DNA of 64,000 bases from positions 1 to 64,000 of the forward strand of contig CANIVF010000009.1 in the NCBI GenBank assembly GCA_947470895.1. Direction: 5' to 3'. Position 1 is the stretch's first letter. Each line of letters opens with the position of its first letter. The notes under the pieces are model-generated. The model did not search any database. It was not told the DNA's origin and worked only from the letters and a program-made list of their open reading frames with translations. This DNA is from Bacteroidota bacterium. Its GTDB lineage: Bacteria; Bacteroidota; Bacteroidia; Cytophagales; Cyclobacteriaceae. The translations under genes were made by a program, and so were the position numbers. This document shows positions 32,735 to 43,535 of the stretch, in pieces.

Positions 32735-33283
32735 TTACTTTACCCGCACCGATTTCATCATAGCCCGCACATTCTCCTGCCAGTCTTCGCGCATAGCTTT
32801 AGGACAATTGAATGAAACAACCAGCGTACGGCCAGGTTCAATCAAGTATTGAATATAAGTGTATCGAAATACAGGTTGCTGCTCACCCAGTGCCATCTTG
32901 TTGCCGTTTACACGGGATTCGAACTCAAAAAAAATGTACTTCTTCTTATGGATGGTGTGTATGCCCTCTTCAATAATATCCACCCGATCAAAAAGGTTGG
33001 TGATACTTGATTTAAAAAACTTTTGGGCAATCTCCAGATCGGTGTCAGGCCATTGAGTAGCCGAAATATTCACACTGAAGTCCAGAGTTCTGTTCAGGTC
33101 CGTATAAGCAGCCAATGGGGCGCGCACAGAAGGATATCGCAATATAATATCATCTTCGGCCATGGGCTGAAGCTCCGATGGAAGTGATATTACGATACCC
33201 TCCGCAACCTTGGTCTTCACCAATTTAGAGGGTGAAAAGGCGAAAAGGACGATGATAGCAACCGATAGTAGTATTTTTTTCAT
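32735..33283 (-). CDS. Exported hypothetical protein
   Basis: The 182-residue product has a short N-terminal hydrophobic signal (about 1-15) and then a single alpha/beta domain with IVISLPSELQPMAEDDIILRYP, YIQYLIEPGRTLVVSFNCP and a helical end (WQENVRAMMKSVRVK). The look is of a small periplasmic protein of the PsbP/DcrB-like kind, but I do not recognise a family with certainty. It is upstream of tadA by 17 bp in the same direction and may be cotranscribed; no functional link is evident. Confidence 0.75.
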   Translation of the reverse strand: MKKILLSVAIIVLFAFSPSKLVKTKVAEGIVISLPSELQPMAEDDIILRYPSVRAPLAAYTDLNRTLDFSVNISATQWPDTDLEIAQKFFKSSITNLFDRVDIIEEGIHTIHKKKYIFFEFESRVNGNKMALGEQQPVFRYTYIQYLIEPGRTLVVSFNCPKAMREDWQENVRAMMKSVRVK

Positions 33284-33369
33284 AGGGATTTAAAAAACGA
33301 AATTGGATCAAGGCTCTGTATAACGTGCAACCTTTATTAATTTGCGCGTCCAAATTTAATGATTTTACC

Positions 33370-35127
33370 ATGCTTAGAACTCATACTTGCGGTGAACTGC
33401 GAATCAGCGATGTAAATAAAGAAGTAACCCTCACCGGTTGGGTGCAGCGCCTGCGCGATAAAGGCAGTTTGTTGTGGGTTGATCTGCGCGACCGGTACGG
33501 AATCACACAACTATTTTTAGAAGAAGGTAAAACCGATCCGGCTTTGTTGCAGGCTGCCCGATCGGCAGGCCGTGAATATGTATTGAAAGCAAAAGGCACA
33601 GTGGTAGAACGTCTTTCAAAGAATGATAAAATGCCAACCGGTGACGTGGAGATTCGTGTGACTTCCATTGAAGTACTCAATACATCCAAAACTCCTCCCT
33701 TCACCATTGAAGACAATACCGATGGTGGCGATGACCTTCGCATGAAATACCGCTACCTCGACTTGCGTAGAAACGTAGTACGCGAAAGCCTTCAGCTCAG
33801 ACACAAGATGGCGCAGCAGACACGCATCTATCTGGACAGTTTGAATTTTATTGAAGTTGAAACACCGGTGTTGATCAAATCAACTCCCGAAGGCGCGCGT
33901 GATTTCGTTGTGCCTTCACGCATGAACCCGGGAGAATTTTATGCGCTGCCACAGTCGCCACAAACATTCAAGCAGTTGTTGATGGTATCCGGCTTCGACC
34001 GCTACTATCAGATTGTAAAATGCTTCCGTGATGAAGACTTGCGTGCCGATCGTCAGCCTGAGTTTACACAGATCGATTGCGAGATGGCCTTCATCACACA
34101 AGAAGATATTTTATATACGTTTGAAGGACTGGTAAGACATCTTTTCAAAAACGTGAAAGGAATCGACATGCCATCGGTGCCACACATGAGCTATGACGAT
34201 GCCATGAAATACTATGGCTCAGACAAACCCGACACTCGCTTTGAGATGAAGTTTGTTGAGTTAAACGATATTACCCAGGGAAAAGGATTCCAGGTTTTTG
34301 ATAGCGCTGAGCTGGTAGTTGGTATCTGTGCAAAAGGCTGTGCTGAATACACACGCAAACAATTAGACGAACTCACAGAGTATGTGAAGAAACCACAGAT
34401 TGGCGCCAAAGGTCTGGTGTATGTGCAATGTAAAGCAGATGGCACGTTCAAATCATCGGTGGATAAATTCTATTCCGCTGATGATTTGAAAACATGGGCT
34501 GAGAAATTCAATGCTCAACCGGGTGATTTAATCTTTGTTCTTTCAGGCGATGCTGACAAAACGAGAAAAGCACTGAATGAACTTCGCTTAAAAATGGGCG
34601 ATGCTCTGGGCCTTCGCGATAAAAATAAATTCGCTGCCCTTTGGGTGATCGACTTCCCTTTGTTGGAGTGGAGCGAAGACACTAATCGTTGGCATGCCAT
34701 GCACCACCCATTCACTTCTCCGAAACCAGAAGATATGAAGTTGCTGGAAAGCGACCCTGGCAAGGTGCGAGCGAATGCCTATGACATGGTCATTAACGGA
34801 ACTGAAGTGGGGGGTGGATCTATTCGTATTCACGACCGGGCAACCCAGCAACTCATGTTCAGCAAACTTGGATTTAGCGATGAAGAAGCAAAAAAACAAT
34901 TTGGTTTCTTAATGGAAGCATTTGAATATGGTGCGCCTCCACATGGTGGTATTGCCTTCGGCTTCGATCGCTTGTGTTCACTCTTTGGCGGTGCTGATTC
35001 CATCCGCGACTTCATTGCATTCCCCAAAAATAATGCGGGTCGCGATGTGATGATTGATACGCCTTCTACGATTTCACAAGAACAGTTGACTGAGTTGAAT
35101 ATTCTGGTGAAGGAGATTAAGAAATAA
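33370..35127 (+). CDS. aspS: Aspartyl-tRNA synthetase
   Basis: The start at the ATG at 33370 gives 585 residues, the normal bacterial length; the frame is open from 33325 but those residues are non-conserved. The N-terminal OB fold (about 1-105) reads [25 protein letters not shown]. Class II motif 1 is around [20 protein letters not shown], motif 2 around [23 protein letters not shown] split by normal spacing, and motif 3 around [16 protein letters not shown] bacterial GAD insertion (about 280-420) is present. A terminator follows. Confidence 0.97.
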   Translation: MLRTHTCGELRISDVNKEVTLTGWVQRLRDKGSLLWVDLRDRYGITQLFLEEGKTDPALLQAARSAGREYVLKAKGTVVERLSKNDKMPTGDVEIRVTSIEVLNTSKTPPFTIEDNTDGGDDLRMKYRYLDLRRNVVRESLQLRHKMAQQTRIYLDSLNFIEVETPVLIKSTPEGARDFVVPSRMNPGEFYALPQSPQTFKQLLMVSGFDRYYQIVKCFRDEDLRADRQPEFTQIDCEMAFITQEDILYTFEGLVRHLFKNVKGIDMPSVPHMSYDDAMKYYGSDKPDTRFEMKFVELNDITQGKGFQVFDSAELVVGICAKGCAEYTRKQLDELTEYVKKPQIGAKGLVYVQCKADGTFKSSVDKFYSADDLKTWAEKFNAQPGDLIFVLSGDADKTRKALNELRLKMGDALGLRDKNKFAALWVIDFPLLEWSEDTNRWHAMHHPFTSPKPEDMKLLESDPGKVRANAYDMVINGTEVGGGSIRIHDRATQQLMFSKLGFSDEEAKKQFGFLMEAFEYGAPPHGGIAFGFDRLCSLFGGADSIRDFIAFPKNNAGRDVMIDTPSTISQEQLTELNILVKEIKK

Positions 35128-35147
35128 ACTTATTACAAATTTTATTA

Positions 35148-35180
35148 AGAGAGCCAGTCAATCGCTGGCTCTTTTCTTTT
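35148..35180 (+). terminator. Terminator after aspS
   Basis: AGAGCCAG pairs with CTGGCTCT across a seven-base loop and is followed by TTTTCTTTTTC. It closes the aspS transcript. Confidence 0.85.
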
Positions 35181-35253
35181 TCAACCACTGATAGAATAAG
35201 ACTCAGAAGTTCGCTTCTTTTTTTATAGCTTTCTTTAACAAATCAGACATGCC

Positions 35254-37200
35254 ATGAAATTGATCCTCCCTCTGGTCCTTTTACCGTTCCTACTTTCTGC
35301 ACAACTTAAAACTATTGAGCCCGTCAGCTTCTCAGAAGTAACCATTACAGACAACTTCTGGAAACCAAGAATCGAGCAAGTTGCCACGACCACATTAGAG
35401 GCATGCATTTATCAAACGGAAGTAAAAACAGCCCGCATCAGAAACTTTGAGATTGTTGGTGGCACACGCCAAGGAAAGTTTGAGGGAATTTTTTACGATG
35501 ACTCGGATGTATTCAAAGCATTGGAAGCCATCGCCTACTCACTAAAAAATAAACCAAACCCAACACTCGAAAAGAAAGCGGATGAGTGGATTGATAAAAT
35601 CGCTGCTGCCCAACAAAAAGACGGATACATCAACACCTACTACACGCTTAACGGCCTCGACAAACGATGGACAGACATGAGTATGCACGAAGATTATAAT
35701 GGTGGTCATTTGATTGAAGCTGCTGTAGCGTATTACCAGGCTACAGGAAAAAGAAAATTACTGGATGTGTCTATCCGGTTTGCTGATCACTTTGATTCAT
35801 TGTTCGGACCTGGAAAAAGACATTGGGTAACTGGTCATCAGGAACTTGAACTTGCCCTTGTGAAACTTTACAAGGCAACTCAAAACAAAAAATACCTGGA
35901 CATGGCCAAATGGTTGCTGGACGAGCGCGGACACAAATATGCACAAGGCTACACGTGGACAGAGTGGAAGGACACGGCTTATGCCCAGGATGTCAAACCA
36001 GTAAAAGAACAAACAGAAATCACCGGTCATGCCGTGCGTGCCATGTATATGTACACGGGTGCAGCGGATGTGGCATCACTCACAGGCGATGAAGGCTATA
36101 TGAAAGCCATGAAAACGGTTTGGGAAGATGTGGTTCATCGCAATATGTACATCACGGGGGGTATTGGTTCATCAGGAAGCAACGAAGGGTTTTCCATTGA
36201 TTATGATTTACCCAACGAACAAGCGTATTGCGAAACATGTGCTTCGGTTGGAATGGTGTTCTGGAATCAACGCATGAATCTACTCACAGGCGAAAGTAAA
36301 TACTTTGATGTGCTGGAGCGAAGTTTATATAACGGAGCCCTTGATGGTTTGTCACTAAGCGGAGACAAATTCTTTTACGGCAATCCACTCGCATCCAATG
36401 GAAAGCATTTCAGAAGAGAATGGTTCGGTACGGCATGTTGTCCTGCCAATATTGCACGATTGGTTTCGTCATTGGGTGATTACATCTATAATAAATCGAA
36501 TGAAGCCGTGTGGATCAATCTGTATGTAAGTAGCCAGACGAAACTGGCTATGGGCAAAACTCCAGTTCTTATCGAACAGAAAAGCAATTATCCATGGGAT
36601 GGCGAAGTTATAGTAGCTGTGAATCCTGAAAAGAAAAGTAAGTTTAGTGTAATGCTTCGCCTTCCCGGCTGGGCTACGGGTGAAACTGTGCCTGGTGGTC
36701 TATATCACTTTGAAAAAGCTGCTAATTCAAGCATCCTGGTAAAAGTGAATGGAAAAGACTTTGCCTACACGGCAGATAAAGGATATGCAGTCATCGCCCG
36801 CGAATGGAAAAAAGGAGATGTCATCAGCTTATCACTTCCTATGGATGTGAACGAAGTTTCATCGAGAGAAACCATCAAAGCCAACGAAGGACGCATCGCC
36901 CTGCAACGCGGGCCATTGGTGTATTGCGTTGAGGGTGCTGACAATGATGGCCAAGCCTGGAATTTTGTCGTGCCAGATAACACACAGTACACGATTACTT
37001 ACAATTCAGGCTTACTTAAAGGCATTGTTACCATACAAGCCAATGTCCCGGCTGTAAAAATCGGTGCTGATGGTTTAAGTATCAATACCAAAACCAAAAC
37101 AATCACCGCCATTCCTTACTATAGTTGGTGTAATCGTGGCAGCAACCCGATGCAGGTTTGGCTTCCAAGAAAGATTAAAGACATTAAATTGAATTATTAA
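35254..37200 (+). CDS. Glycoside hydrolase family 127 protein (beta-L-arabinofuranosidase-like)
   Basis: The 648-residue protein has a signal peptide (about 1-16) and the (alpha/alpha)6 barrel of GH127 (formerly DUF1680), followed by two beta domains. The catalytic and zinc region is clear: NEQAYCETCASVGMVFWNQRM, with a glutamate and two cysteines, and FGTACCPANIARLVSSL with the cysteine pair that includes the nucleophile. Other family marks are EGIFYDDSDVFKALEAIAY and VTGHQELELALVKLY. Known members cleave beta-L-arabinofuranosides from plant glycans. Being exported, it would act in the periplasm or outside. It is not in a clear PUL. Confidence 0.92.
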   Translation: MKLILPLVLLPFLLSAQLKTIEPVSFSEVTITDNFWKPRIEQVATTTLEACIYQTEVKTARIRNFEIVGGTRQGKFEGIFYDDSDVFKALEAIAYSLKNKPNPTLEKKADEWIDKIAAAQQKDGYINTYYTLNGLDKRWTDMSMHEDYNGGHLIEAAVAYYQATGKRKLLDVSIRFADHFDSLFGPGKRHWVTGHQELELALVKLYKATQNKKYLDMAKWLLDERGHKYAQGYTWTEWKDTAYAQDVKPVKEQTEITGHAVRAMYMYTGAADVASLTGDEGYMKAMKTVWEDVVHRNMYITGGIGSSGSNEGFSIDYDLPNEQAYCETCASVGMVFWNQRMNLLTGESKYFDVLERSLYNGALDGLSLSGDKFFYGNPLASNGKHFRREWFGTACCPANIARLVSSLGDYIYNKSNEAVWINLYVSSQTKLAMGKTPVLIEQKSNYPWDGEVIVAVNPEKKSKFSVMLRLPGWATGETVPGGLYHFEKAANSSILVKVNGKDFAYTADKGYAVIAREWKKGDVISLSLPMDVNEVSSRETIKANEGRIALQRGPLVYCVEGADNDGQAWNFVVPDNTQYTITYNSGLLKGIVTIQANVPAVKIGADGLSINTKTKTITAIPYYSWCNRGSNPMQVWLPRKIKDIKLNY

Positions 37201-37213
37201 AATCTTAAAGCGC

Positions 37214-38137
37214 ATGAAAAAAATACTTGCAATAGGCCTGCTGACTATCGTTGTTGGTGCTTGCAATAAAGCTGATGACTATTATCACCTGGGTATCGAT
37301 GCTTTCAATGCCAAAAATTATGAAAAGGCAATTGTTTATTTTGACTCAACCCTCATGCTTGATCAGAATAATGCCAGTGCATTTATAAACCGTGCCAATG
37401 CCAAATATGAGCTAAACGACTTCGAAAATTCACTCACGGATTTCGCCAAAGGGATTGAAATGTGGCCAAAGGATGAATCGAATAGGAAGGAACTGGCTAT
37501 GATATATTCAGAACGAGCCGATGCGTACTATGAACTGAAAAAATATGACCAGGCCATTGAAGACTACAGTGAAGCCATCACTAAAGATGCAACACTAATT
37601 AGCGCATACATAGGCAGAGGTGATGCATATATCAAAAAACAAATTCCCGACTTGGCTAAAGCTGATTATGAAAAAGTAATTTCACTGGATAACAAAATAG
37701 CCAATGCGCACTACGGCCTGGGTAATTTCTATTACGACTCGAAAGACTATGAAAGCGCTATCGTTCATTATAATCTTGCTATTGAAATAGATAATACCAT
37801 TTACGCTTATTATATGGACCGGGGTGACTCTTATTATATGATTGAAAAATATAATCAGGCTATCGAAGACTTTACCAAAGCCATCGAACTTAAACCTGAT
37901 GATGCTAAAGCGTACATTTTCAGAGGAGATGCCAAAGACAATGTTGACTTGGGACAAGACGCTTTGGCTGACTATGACAAGGCCATTGAGATTGATCCAG
38001 CAAATTCATCTGCGTATTACAACAGAGGTATCACGAAGAGGAAATTAGGTGATAAAAAAGGTGCCTGTTTAGATTTTAATAAAGCGATTGAACTTGGCCG
38101 TGATGATGCCAAATCCTATGCTGATGAATGTAAGTAG
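37214..38137 (+). CDS. TPR-repeat lipoprotein
   Basis: The 307-residue protein opens with a lipoprotein signal (LLTIVVGAC, lipid cysteine about C17) and is otherwise a run of tetratricopeptide repeats, roughly seven, such as AIEDYSEAITKDATLISAYI, AIVHYNLAIEIDNTIYAYYM and AIEDFTKAIELKPDDAKAYI. It would be an envelope scaffold for protein contacts. It starts 14 bp after the GH127 gene in the same direction, and its 3' end is 10 bp from the convergent CHAT gene, itself TPR-rich. Confidence 0.85.
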   Translation: MKKILAIGLLTIVVGACNKADDYYHLGIDAFNAKNYEKAIVYFDSTLMLDQNNASAFINRANAKYELNDFENSLTDFAKGIEMWPKDESNRKELAMIYSERADAYYELKKYDQAIEDYSEAITKDATLISAYIGRGDAYIKKQIPDLAKADYEKVISLDNKIANAHYGLGNFYYDSKDYESAIVHYNLAIEIDNTIYAYYMDRGDSYYMIEKYNQAIEDFTKAIELKPDDAKAYIFRGDAKDNVDLGQDALADYDKAIEIDPANSSAYYNRGITKRKLGDKKGACLDFNKAIELGRDDAKSYADECK

Positions 38138-38147
38138 CTCTGCCTCG

Positions 38148-39797
38148 TCACCTCCAATCACCCAATAACACAGCAGCAGCCCAATAATAAGGATGTGAGA
38201 ATTTTGGATTATTAGCCAGATTAACCTGTGCTAAGCGTAGTGCATCTACGGCAACCATGGTTTTAATGTTCTTGTAAAAATTCTGCATGAGAATGGAAGT
38301 AGCCTCATCATCTACTTTCCAAAGGGTGGCCACTACCGACTTCACTCCATTCTGAAGAAATCCACTTGCGGGACTTACCGGTGAACTCTCATCGGATCCT
38401 TTAGACACTGCCGTTTGACAAGCCGATAACACAACAATATTCAAATGACTCATCACATCCATGCCCCACAACTCCTCTAAGGTAAATTTACCATCCTCAT
38501 CCTTGGCGGGATTGCCAGCCATGGTGATGAATGATTTTCCAAAATCTTCATAGTCGAGGTTTCCATGAGTTGCAAAGTGCATTACATTAAATTCTTCGCC
38601 AGCATATTTAGCTTTATCTTCAGTAGCTTCTTCGCGAAGGAATATCGATGAATTAGGATAGAGACTTTTTATTTCCACTACTTCCAGTTCGGTAGAAGGG
38701 AGTGTTTTATCAGGATTAACGAATGCAAGAATTTTCAACTGACGTGTTTCTGAACCTGTCACCCGTAACAACATATCGGTAGAGCTCGCATAGAAAATGG
38801 CATACTGATTCATCATCATGCTGAACTTCCCATTCTTTAACGTTTTACCTAACAATTGAAAAGGAATGTAACTGAGTGTACCATTGGGTATAATGCATAA
38901 CCGTTTCTTACCTGCAATCTCAGCACTTGCTGGTGAAATCATATAGTGATACAACTCTTCAAATGGTTTCAACAGCGCATTCACCTGTTTCATCTCATTT
39001 ACCTCCTCTTCACGCTCGGCAGCTTCGTTCTTCATATTCAACTTCTCGAATACACATTGGTTGGTGCGAACGATATTCAGTGCCGCGTTAATGTTTCGCG
39101 TCAGTTGAGCACGTGAAATATTCACCACTTTGGCTAACACCGTGTCAGAGGTAGCTATAAAAATATATAACTGATTCTCACCTGGCAGGTAAGACAATAG
39201 CGCCATATCATTAGGAATTTGCATTTTCTTTCCCTTCAGTTGTGCTGGCTGAACACTGTTATTAAAAAATCTGGAAAGTTCTGGTCGCACATTTACTTGC
39301 TGATTAACAAATTTAAGATAGTCACCTTCGGCTACCGTTTTAATGCCTTCGAGATTCTTTAACTTTTCGATGTTTTGTTTTTCAGCCGGGAGTGCTTTCT
39401 CATTCTCAATCTGCTTTTCAATGCCATCTAACTTTGCCTTTTTATTACGTTCCTCATCAAGGACTTTATTTTTGGCGGCATCCTGAAACTTCACATCCAT
39501 GCCTTTGAATTTTTCTTTCAAATTATCCTCATTGTTTTTTTGAAGATAACTCATGGCCAAATCGGTCTCACCCTGTTGTAACAATACATCGACCAGTGTT
39601 TCATACACTTTCAAAATATTTTTATCGGATGAGAACATCTTACGGGCCTCTTCACCGCCAGAAACTTTATTTCTGATTTTTCCAATCACCTCGATTGATT
39701 CTTTAAGGTATTGAGTGCTCTGAGGAAGCTGCTTATTCTCTTTATACAGAATCCCAAGCCAATATAAGCTCTCCCAAAGCGTGTTGGTCTTACCCAT
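38148..39797 (-). CDS. TPR-CHAT C-terminal piece with intact catalytic dyad
   Basis: This 549-residue open frame begins at an ATG eight codons after the TAG stop and could be translated on its own. It has the end of the TPR array, a coiled-coil stretch (about 100-160, rich in K and E), and the CHAT domain: LCIIPNGTLSYIPFQLL, catalytic histidine in FNVMHFATHGNLDYED and catalytic cysteine in IVVLSACQTAVSKGSDE, ending with SFYNPYY-type helical closure and PYYWAAAVLLGDW. CHAT domains are caspase-like proteases of the separase clan. Without the upstream part it would lack a signal peptide and stay in the cytoplasm. Confidence 0.85.
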   Translation of the reverse strand: MGKTNTLWESLYWLGILYKENKQLPQSTQYLKESIEVIGKIRNKVSGGEEARKMFSSDKNILKVYETLVDVLLQQGETDLAMSYLQKNNEDNLKEKFKGMDVKFQDAAKNKVLDEERNKKAKLDGIEKQIENEKALPAEKQNIEKLKNLEGIKTVAEGDYLKFVNQQVNVRPELSRFFNNSVQPAQLKGKKMQIPNDMALLSYLPGENQLYIFIATSDTVLAKVVNISRAQLTRNINAALNIVRTNQCVFEKLNMKNEAAEREEEVNEMKQVNALLKPFEELYHYMISPASAEIAGKKRLCIIPNGTLSYIPFQLLGKTLKNGKFSMMMNQYAIFYASSTDMLLRVTGSETRQLKILAFVNPDKTLPSTELEVVEIKSLYPNSSIFLREEATEDKAKYAGEEFNVMHFATHGNLDYEDFGKSFITMAGNPAKDEDGKFTLEELWGMDVMSHLNIVVLSACQTAVSKGSDESSPVSPASGFLQNGVKSVVATLWKVDDEATSILMQNFYKNIKTMVAVDALRLAQVNLANNPKFSHPYYWAAAVLLGDWR

Positions 39798-39821
39798 CTC
39801 ACGAGACTTTTTGATACTCTC

Positions 39822-42800
39822 CTATAATAAAGGTTTTGCCTTCGCATAATTTTTTCGCACCACTTCAAGCTGTCCCAGCAAATTCATGTTCCCAACGTAG
39901 GAAATCATCAAATTCTTTTCCTTCGATACCTTAACTCCATCCGTCAGGTATGTGAAGCCTTCATCATATTTTTTCTCTTCGATTTTTAGTCTGCCCAGAA
40001 CACCCAATGCATCAACTTTAGATCGAATAGCTCCAACTAGTTCACAGGTTTTCAAAGATTCTTTCAACCATTTATCTGACTCCAGAAAATTATTCAGATA
40101 AAAATAAGATTCCCCGATGGCAGCCTGTACAATAGAAAGATTTTCATTTAAGTCGTTTGCTTTTTTCATCAAAGCCAATGACTGTTCGTAATACTCCAAT
40201 CCTTTTTTGTAATCACCTTGAGATGTATAGATCTCGCCTATGTTTGCCAAAGGGGCCAAACGAGAATAATGAGCATTTGCTTTAGAATATAAGCTATCCG
40301 CTTTATGTTGATTTTGCAATGCGAGTTCATATTCACCAAGCTGTTTGTATATATTTCCAAGATCGATATAGGAACCCGCCATTCCCCATTCGTTGTGGAG
40401 TTCGTTGTATAACTTCAAACTCTCATCAGCCAACACAACGGCTTTTTGAAACTCCCCCACTTCTCTCAGCACAGTAGCTCTTGCGCCAATTACCATTGCT
40501 TTGATAGACACGTTATTCAGTGTATCAGCAATTACCTGAGCCTGATCAATATATTGAATTGCTTTTGCATTATCACCATACACATAACTGGCATCCGATC
40601 CTATTCCGACCCAGGTAGAAGCTACTTCTTTCCATTGCTTATTCTTCTTATATAAGTCTAACGCCTTAATCGCATTTCCGTCAGCTAAAGCCGCTTTGCC
40701 TTGAGAACGATAAAGCCCTTTCATGCGCAAATAGCAATAAGCCAGAATATCATCACCTTTTAATTCAAAAGCTATCTTTACAGATTCATTAAAATAAACT
40801 TCTGCCTCCTTATAATTACTCTCAACACCTTGCATGATCGTACCCATATTAGCGAGTGTATACACCACACCTGCCTTATCTTTTATTTTTCTCTGAAGAA
40901 CCAAAGCCCGATTGTAATAATCAATGGCTAGTTTATACTCATTCTTATTTTGATAAGCTCCGGCCAATTGATTCAATGAAGAAGCCCAGTTCAATGTATC
41001 CTTCTGCGCTTTCCGAAGCAAAATAGCTTGATTGAAAAAATCAAATGCCTTCGTATAGTCTTTTGATTTTAATGAGTTGGCTGCTAAATCATGGTAGGTT
41101 GATGACAAGAGCGTAGAGTCATTGGTGATTTTAAGAGACTCCAATGCATGGACCAGAGCATTGGCCCTTTCAACTGGATTATTTGTTTCGGTATACAAGG
41201 TTGCCAACTTTGACCACGAACTGGCCAATTGCTCATAATTTTTACACCGGGTAGCTAACTCAATAGCAGCCCGATGAGAAGCAATCGCCTTTTGAAAGTC
41301 AAGTAAGCTCCAATAATTCTGCCCGATGTTTGATAACATCACCGATGCGTTTACAGAATCACGCACCTCAATAAACAAGTCATAAGCTATCCGGAAATTC
41401 ACGATGGCGACTTTATATCTGCTCTGATTCTGCCCCATATTATAGGCCATATCCCAATAAGAAGAAGCAGCTTCCTTCTTATCGCCAGCCATCCGATACA
41501 ATTCAATAGATTTCATATAAAAATCATTGACCTTACTATAGTCCTTCATCTCTTTATAAACTCCGGCAATACTTTCAGCAGCACTACCCTCTTTAACAAA
41601 ATCGCTCAATTCATGATAAAGTCGCAAGGACTCATTTAACGCCTTAAGTTGTTTAGCCACATTTTTAAAATGCCCATAAGTAAATCCGAACCTTTCGTAT
41701 GTATCCGCACGATTTGCTCGGTGATTGGGTCGGATTGTCAGCGCAAGAGCACGTTCATGGGTTTTATAAGCATTCACAGAATCTCCTAAATCACGAAACT
41801 GGTAAGCCATGTTATTAATAATGGTGACAAGGTTACCGGTATCTTTTAAAACGATATAGATCTTTTCAGATTCCTTAAATAACTCAATTGCCTTTCGGGG
41901 ATTTTTCAAATAGTCCTTTCCTTGCAACAAAGCAAAGTCCCAAAAAGCATCCGCCCTTTTTGACAAGTCACTTGGATTGACTAAGGCGATACGCTCCAGA
42001 GCTTTCAGTAAAGCCTGTGAAAATTGCTTCGATCCCTTATAGGAATCCAAAAGGTTTTTCTTTGTTTTCACAAGCTTAACAGTATCCTTTATATAGGTAT
42101 AAATCTTCTCAGACTCGTTATAACTTATAATCGATTGAGCATAGTCTTTATGATCATAACTTAAAGCACCCTGATAATCCAGAGCAAGCGCTAGGCTTGT
42201 TTTATTACCCCAATTACGGGCTAACAAAATAGCATCTTGCACGGCTCGCTTTGCCTGATCATAATTATTCAATTTGTTATAATTGATCGCTGCATTCTTC
42301 CTTAGAATAATCATACTACTGGAATCTTGCAAAGACTTATAAATTTCAAAAGCCTTATCAAAATACCGTATTGCCTCGGAATAATTCTTAACACCATCAG
42401 CATAAACAATTCCTGCATTCCAAAGGATATCAGCTTTTTTTTCTGGTTTATTATTCTGGCTCGCTAATTTCAGGGCGTATTGATTGTAATCCATTGAGGG
42501 CTTGTAGTCACCCATCTTATTGAAAAGTAAAGCAATAGCTTCTAAAGAATTAAATAAATTATCCTTGTGGTCAGCATTATCAGATTCTTCTTTTACCAGC
42601 TCCTCCCTGATTTTAATAGCTTCTTTATAAACTTCTATTGCTTCCTTGGTTTTTGAAAGATTGTCATACGCTTGTCCCAGAAAATTCAACGCATAACCGC
42701 GACCAAACAAAGTACTTGACTTTTTAAAACTATCATCCGCACGTTTTGCCCAAAAAGCTACTGCCGCATAATTCTCAAGCGCTTCAAATACCAGCGCCAT

Positions 42801-43097
42801 TTCATACTCATATTTGGCAGAAATAAAATGCTCACTTAATTTCTCGCCTAGAAAGATGCAACTGCCAAGCAGATCTTCTGCTTCTTTATATTGCTTGTTC
42901 TCACGAAACCCCTTTGCCTCTTTATACCATTCCTCTGCTAGGTCAATCGTGATTCTTCTCTGGTAAAAAGTATATCGCTCATCCCACTCGGTAGAATCTT
43001 CAGGTAAGAAAAGAGCCTTTAATGCCGCTGCTGTCGTGCGGTCTCCCTCCAAAGAGTAATCCGAATAATCATCAATGAGCGACATCGACCTACACAT
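39822..43097 (-). CDS. TPR-array middle piece of the interrupted CHAT gene
   Basis: This 1,091-codon open stretch lies between the TAA at 43125 and the TAG at 39822. It is almost wholly tetratricopeptide repeats, about 25 helix pairs, for example YDQAKRAVQDAILLARNWGN, YKVAIVNFRIAYDLFIEVRD and YKLAIDYYNRALVLQRKIKD. The first internal ATG (43097) could start a protein but lacks any signal. I regard it as part of the larger gene; its uninterrupted state over 3.3 kb suggests recent loss or retained use. Confidence 0.7.
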   Translation of the reverse strand: MCRSMSLIDDYSDYSLEGDRTTAAALKALFLPEDSTEWDERYTFYQRRITIDLAEEWYKEAKGFRENKQYKEAEDLLGSCIFLGEKLSEHFISAKYEYEMALVFEALENYAAVAFWAKRADDSFKKSSTLFGRGYALNFLGQAYDNLSKTKEAIEVYKEAIKIREELVKEESDNADHKDNLFNSLEAIALLFNKMGDYKPSMDYNQYALKLASQNNKPEKKADILWNAGIVYADGVKNYSEAIRYFDKAFEIYKSLQDSSSMIILRKNAAINYNKLNNYDQAKRAVQDAILLARNWGNKTSLALALDYQGALSYDHKDYAQSIISYNESEKIYTYIKDTVKLVKTKKNLLDSYKGSKQFSQALLKALERIALVNPSDLSKRADAFWDFALLQGKDYLKNPRKAIELFKESEKIYIVLKDTGNLVTIINNMAYQFRDLGDSVNAYKTHERALALTIRPNHRANRADTYERFGFTYGHFKNVAKQLKALNESLRLYHELSDFVKEGSAAESIAGVYKEMKDYSKVNDFYMKSIELYRMAGDKKEAASSYWDMAYNMGQNQSRYKVAIVNFRIAYDLFIEVRDSVNASVMLSNIGQNYWSLLDFQKAIASHRAAIELATRCKNYEQLASSWSKLATLYTETNNPVERANALVHALESLKITNDSTLLSSTYHDLAANSLKSKDYTKAFDFFNQAILLRKAQKDTLNWASSLNQLAGAYQNKNEYKLAIDYYNRALVLQRKIKDKAGVVYTLANMGTIMQGVESNYKEAEVYFNESVKIAFELKGDDILAYCYLRMKGLYRSQGKAALADGNAIKALDLYKKNKQWKEVASTWVGIGSDASYVYGDNAKAIQYIDQAQVIADTLNNVSIKAMVIGARATVLREVGEFQKAVVLADESLKLYNELHNEWGMAGSYIDLGNIYKQLGEYELALQNQHKADSLYSKANAHYSRLAPLANIGEIYTSQGDYKKGLEYYEQSLALMKKANDLNENLSIVQAAIGESYFYLNNFLESDKWLKESLKTCELVGAIRSKVDALGVLGRLKIEEKKYDEGFTYLTDGVKVSKEKNLMISYVGNMNLLGQLEVVRKNYAKAKPLL

Positions 43098-43124
43098 GGT
43101 GTTAGAATAATCCTGAACAATGTG

Positions 43125-43469
43125 TTATAAATATGACCACACTTTGGTGGTATCGGTTTCGCTCAAGACTTCATGTAAAAACCTCCCTTTATTCTTACCT
43201 TCCTTCACGCTTTTCTGATCACCCGATTCCCGCAACTTTCTACCCTGCTCATTAATAGTCCGTTGCATGGATATAAGCTTCTCCGTTCGGAGTCGTGATC
43301 CATCCGATTTTAAAATCGCATCTAACGTGTAATAGGGTTTGCCAGCATCATTCAGGAATTCAATACCATACTCGATTACAAAAAAATAAATGGAATGAGT
43401 TTCCTTTTTAACCCGAATTTGAACGAAGACAGCATCGCCTGCATAAGGAGGGTCGCTTGTCTCTACCAA
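43125..43469 (-). CDS. Beta-domain piece of the interrupted CHAT gene
   Basis: The open stretch between the TGA and TAA stops (from about 43535) encodes SGPGKFLAKLKLVEVLSGQS, then AVFVQIRVKKETHSIYFFVI and a helical part with LISMQRTINEQGRKLRESGD. Joined to the first piece it gives a beta-rich domain resembling the FlgT/CsgG-type SH3-like fold, by loose likeness only. The track-style start at 43469 is a TTG and is probably not a real start. Confidence 0.45.
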   Translation of the reverse strand: MVETSDPPYAGDAVFVQIRVKKETHSIYFFVIEYGIEFLNDAGKPYYTLDAILKSDGSRLRTEKLISMQRTINEQGRKLRESGDQKSVKEGKNKGRFLHEVLSETDTTKVWSYL

Positions 43470-43535
43470 AGCTGTTGATTGGCCCGATAAAACTTCGACT
43501 AACTTAAGTTTAGCTAAAAACTTGCCTGGGCCACT

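Noticed and set aside
38148-43097. Long repeated-looking stretch considered as a DNA repeat array or CRISPR
   Set aside because: The periodicity is at protein level (TPR helices); the DNA units are not identical and there are no spacers.
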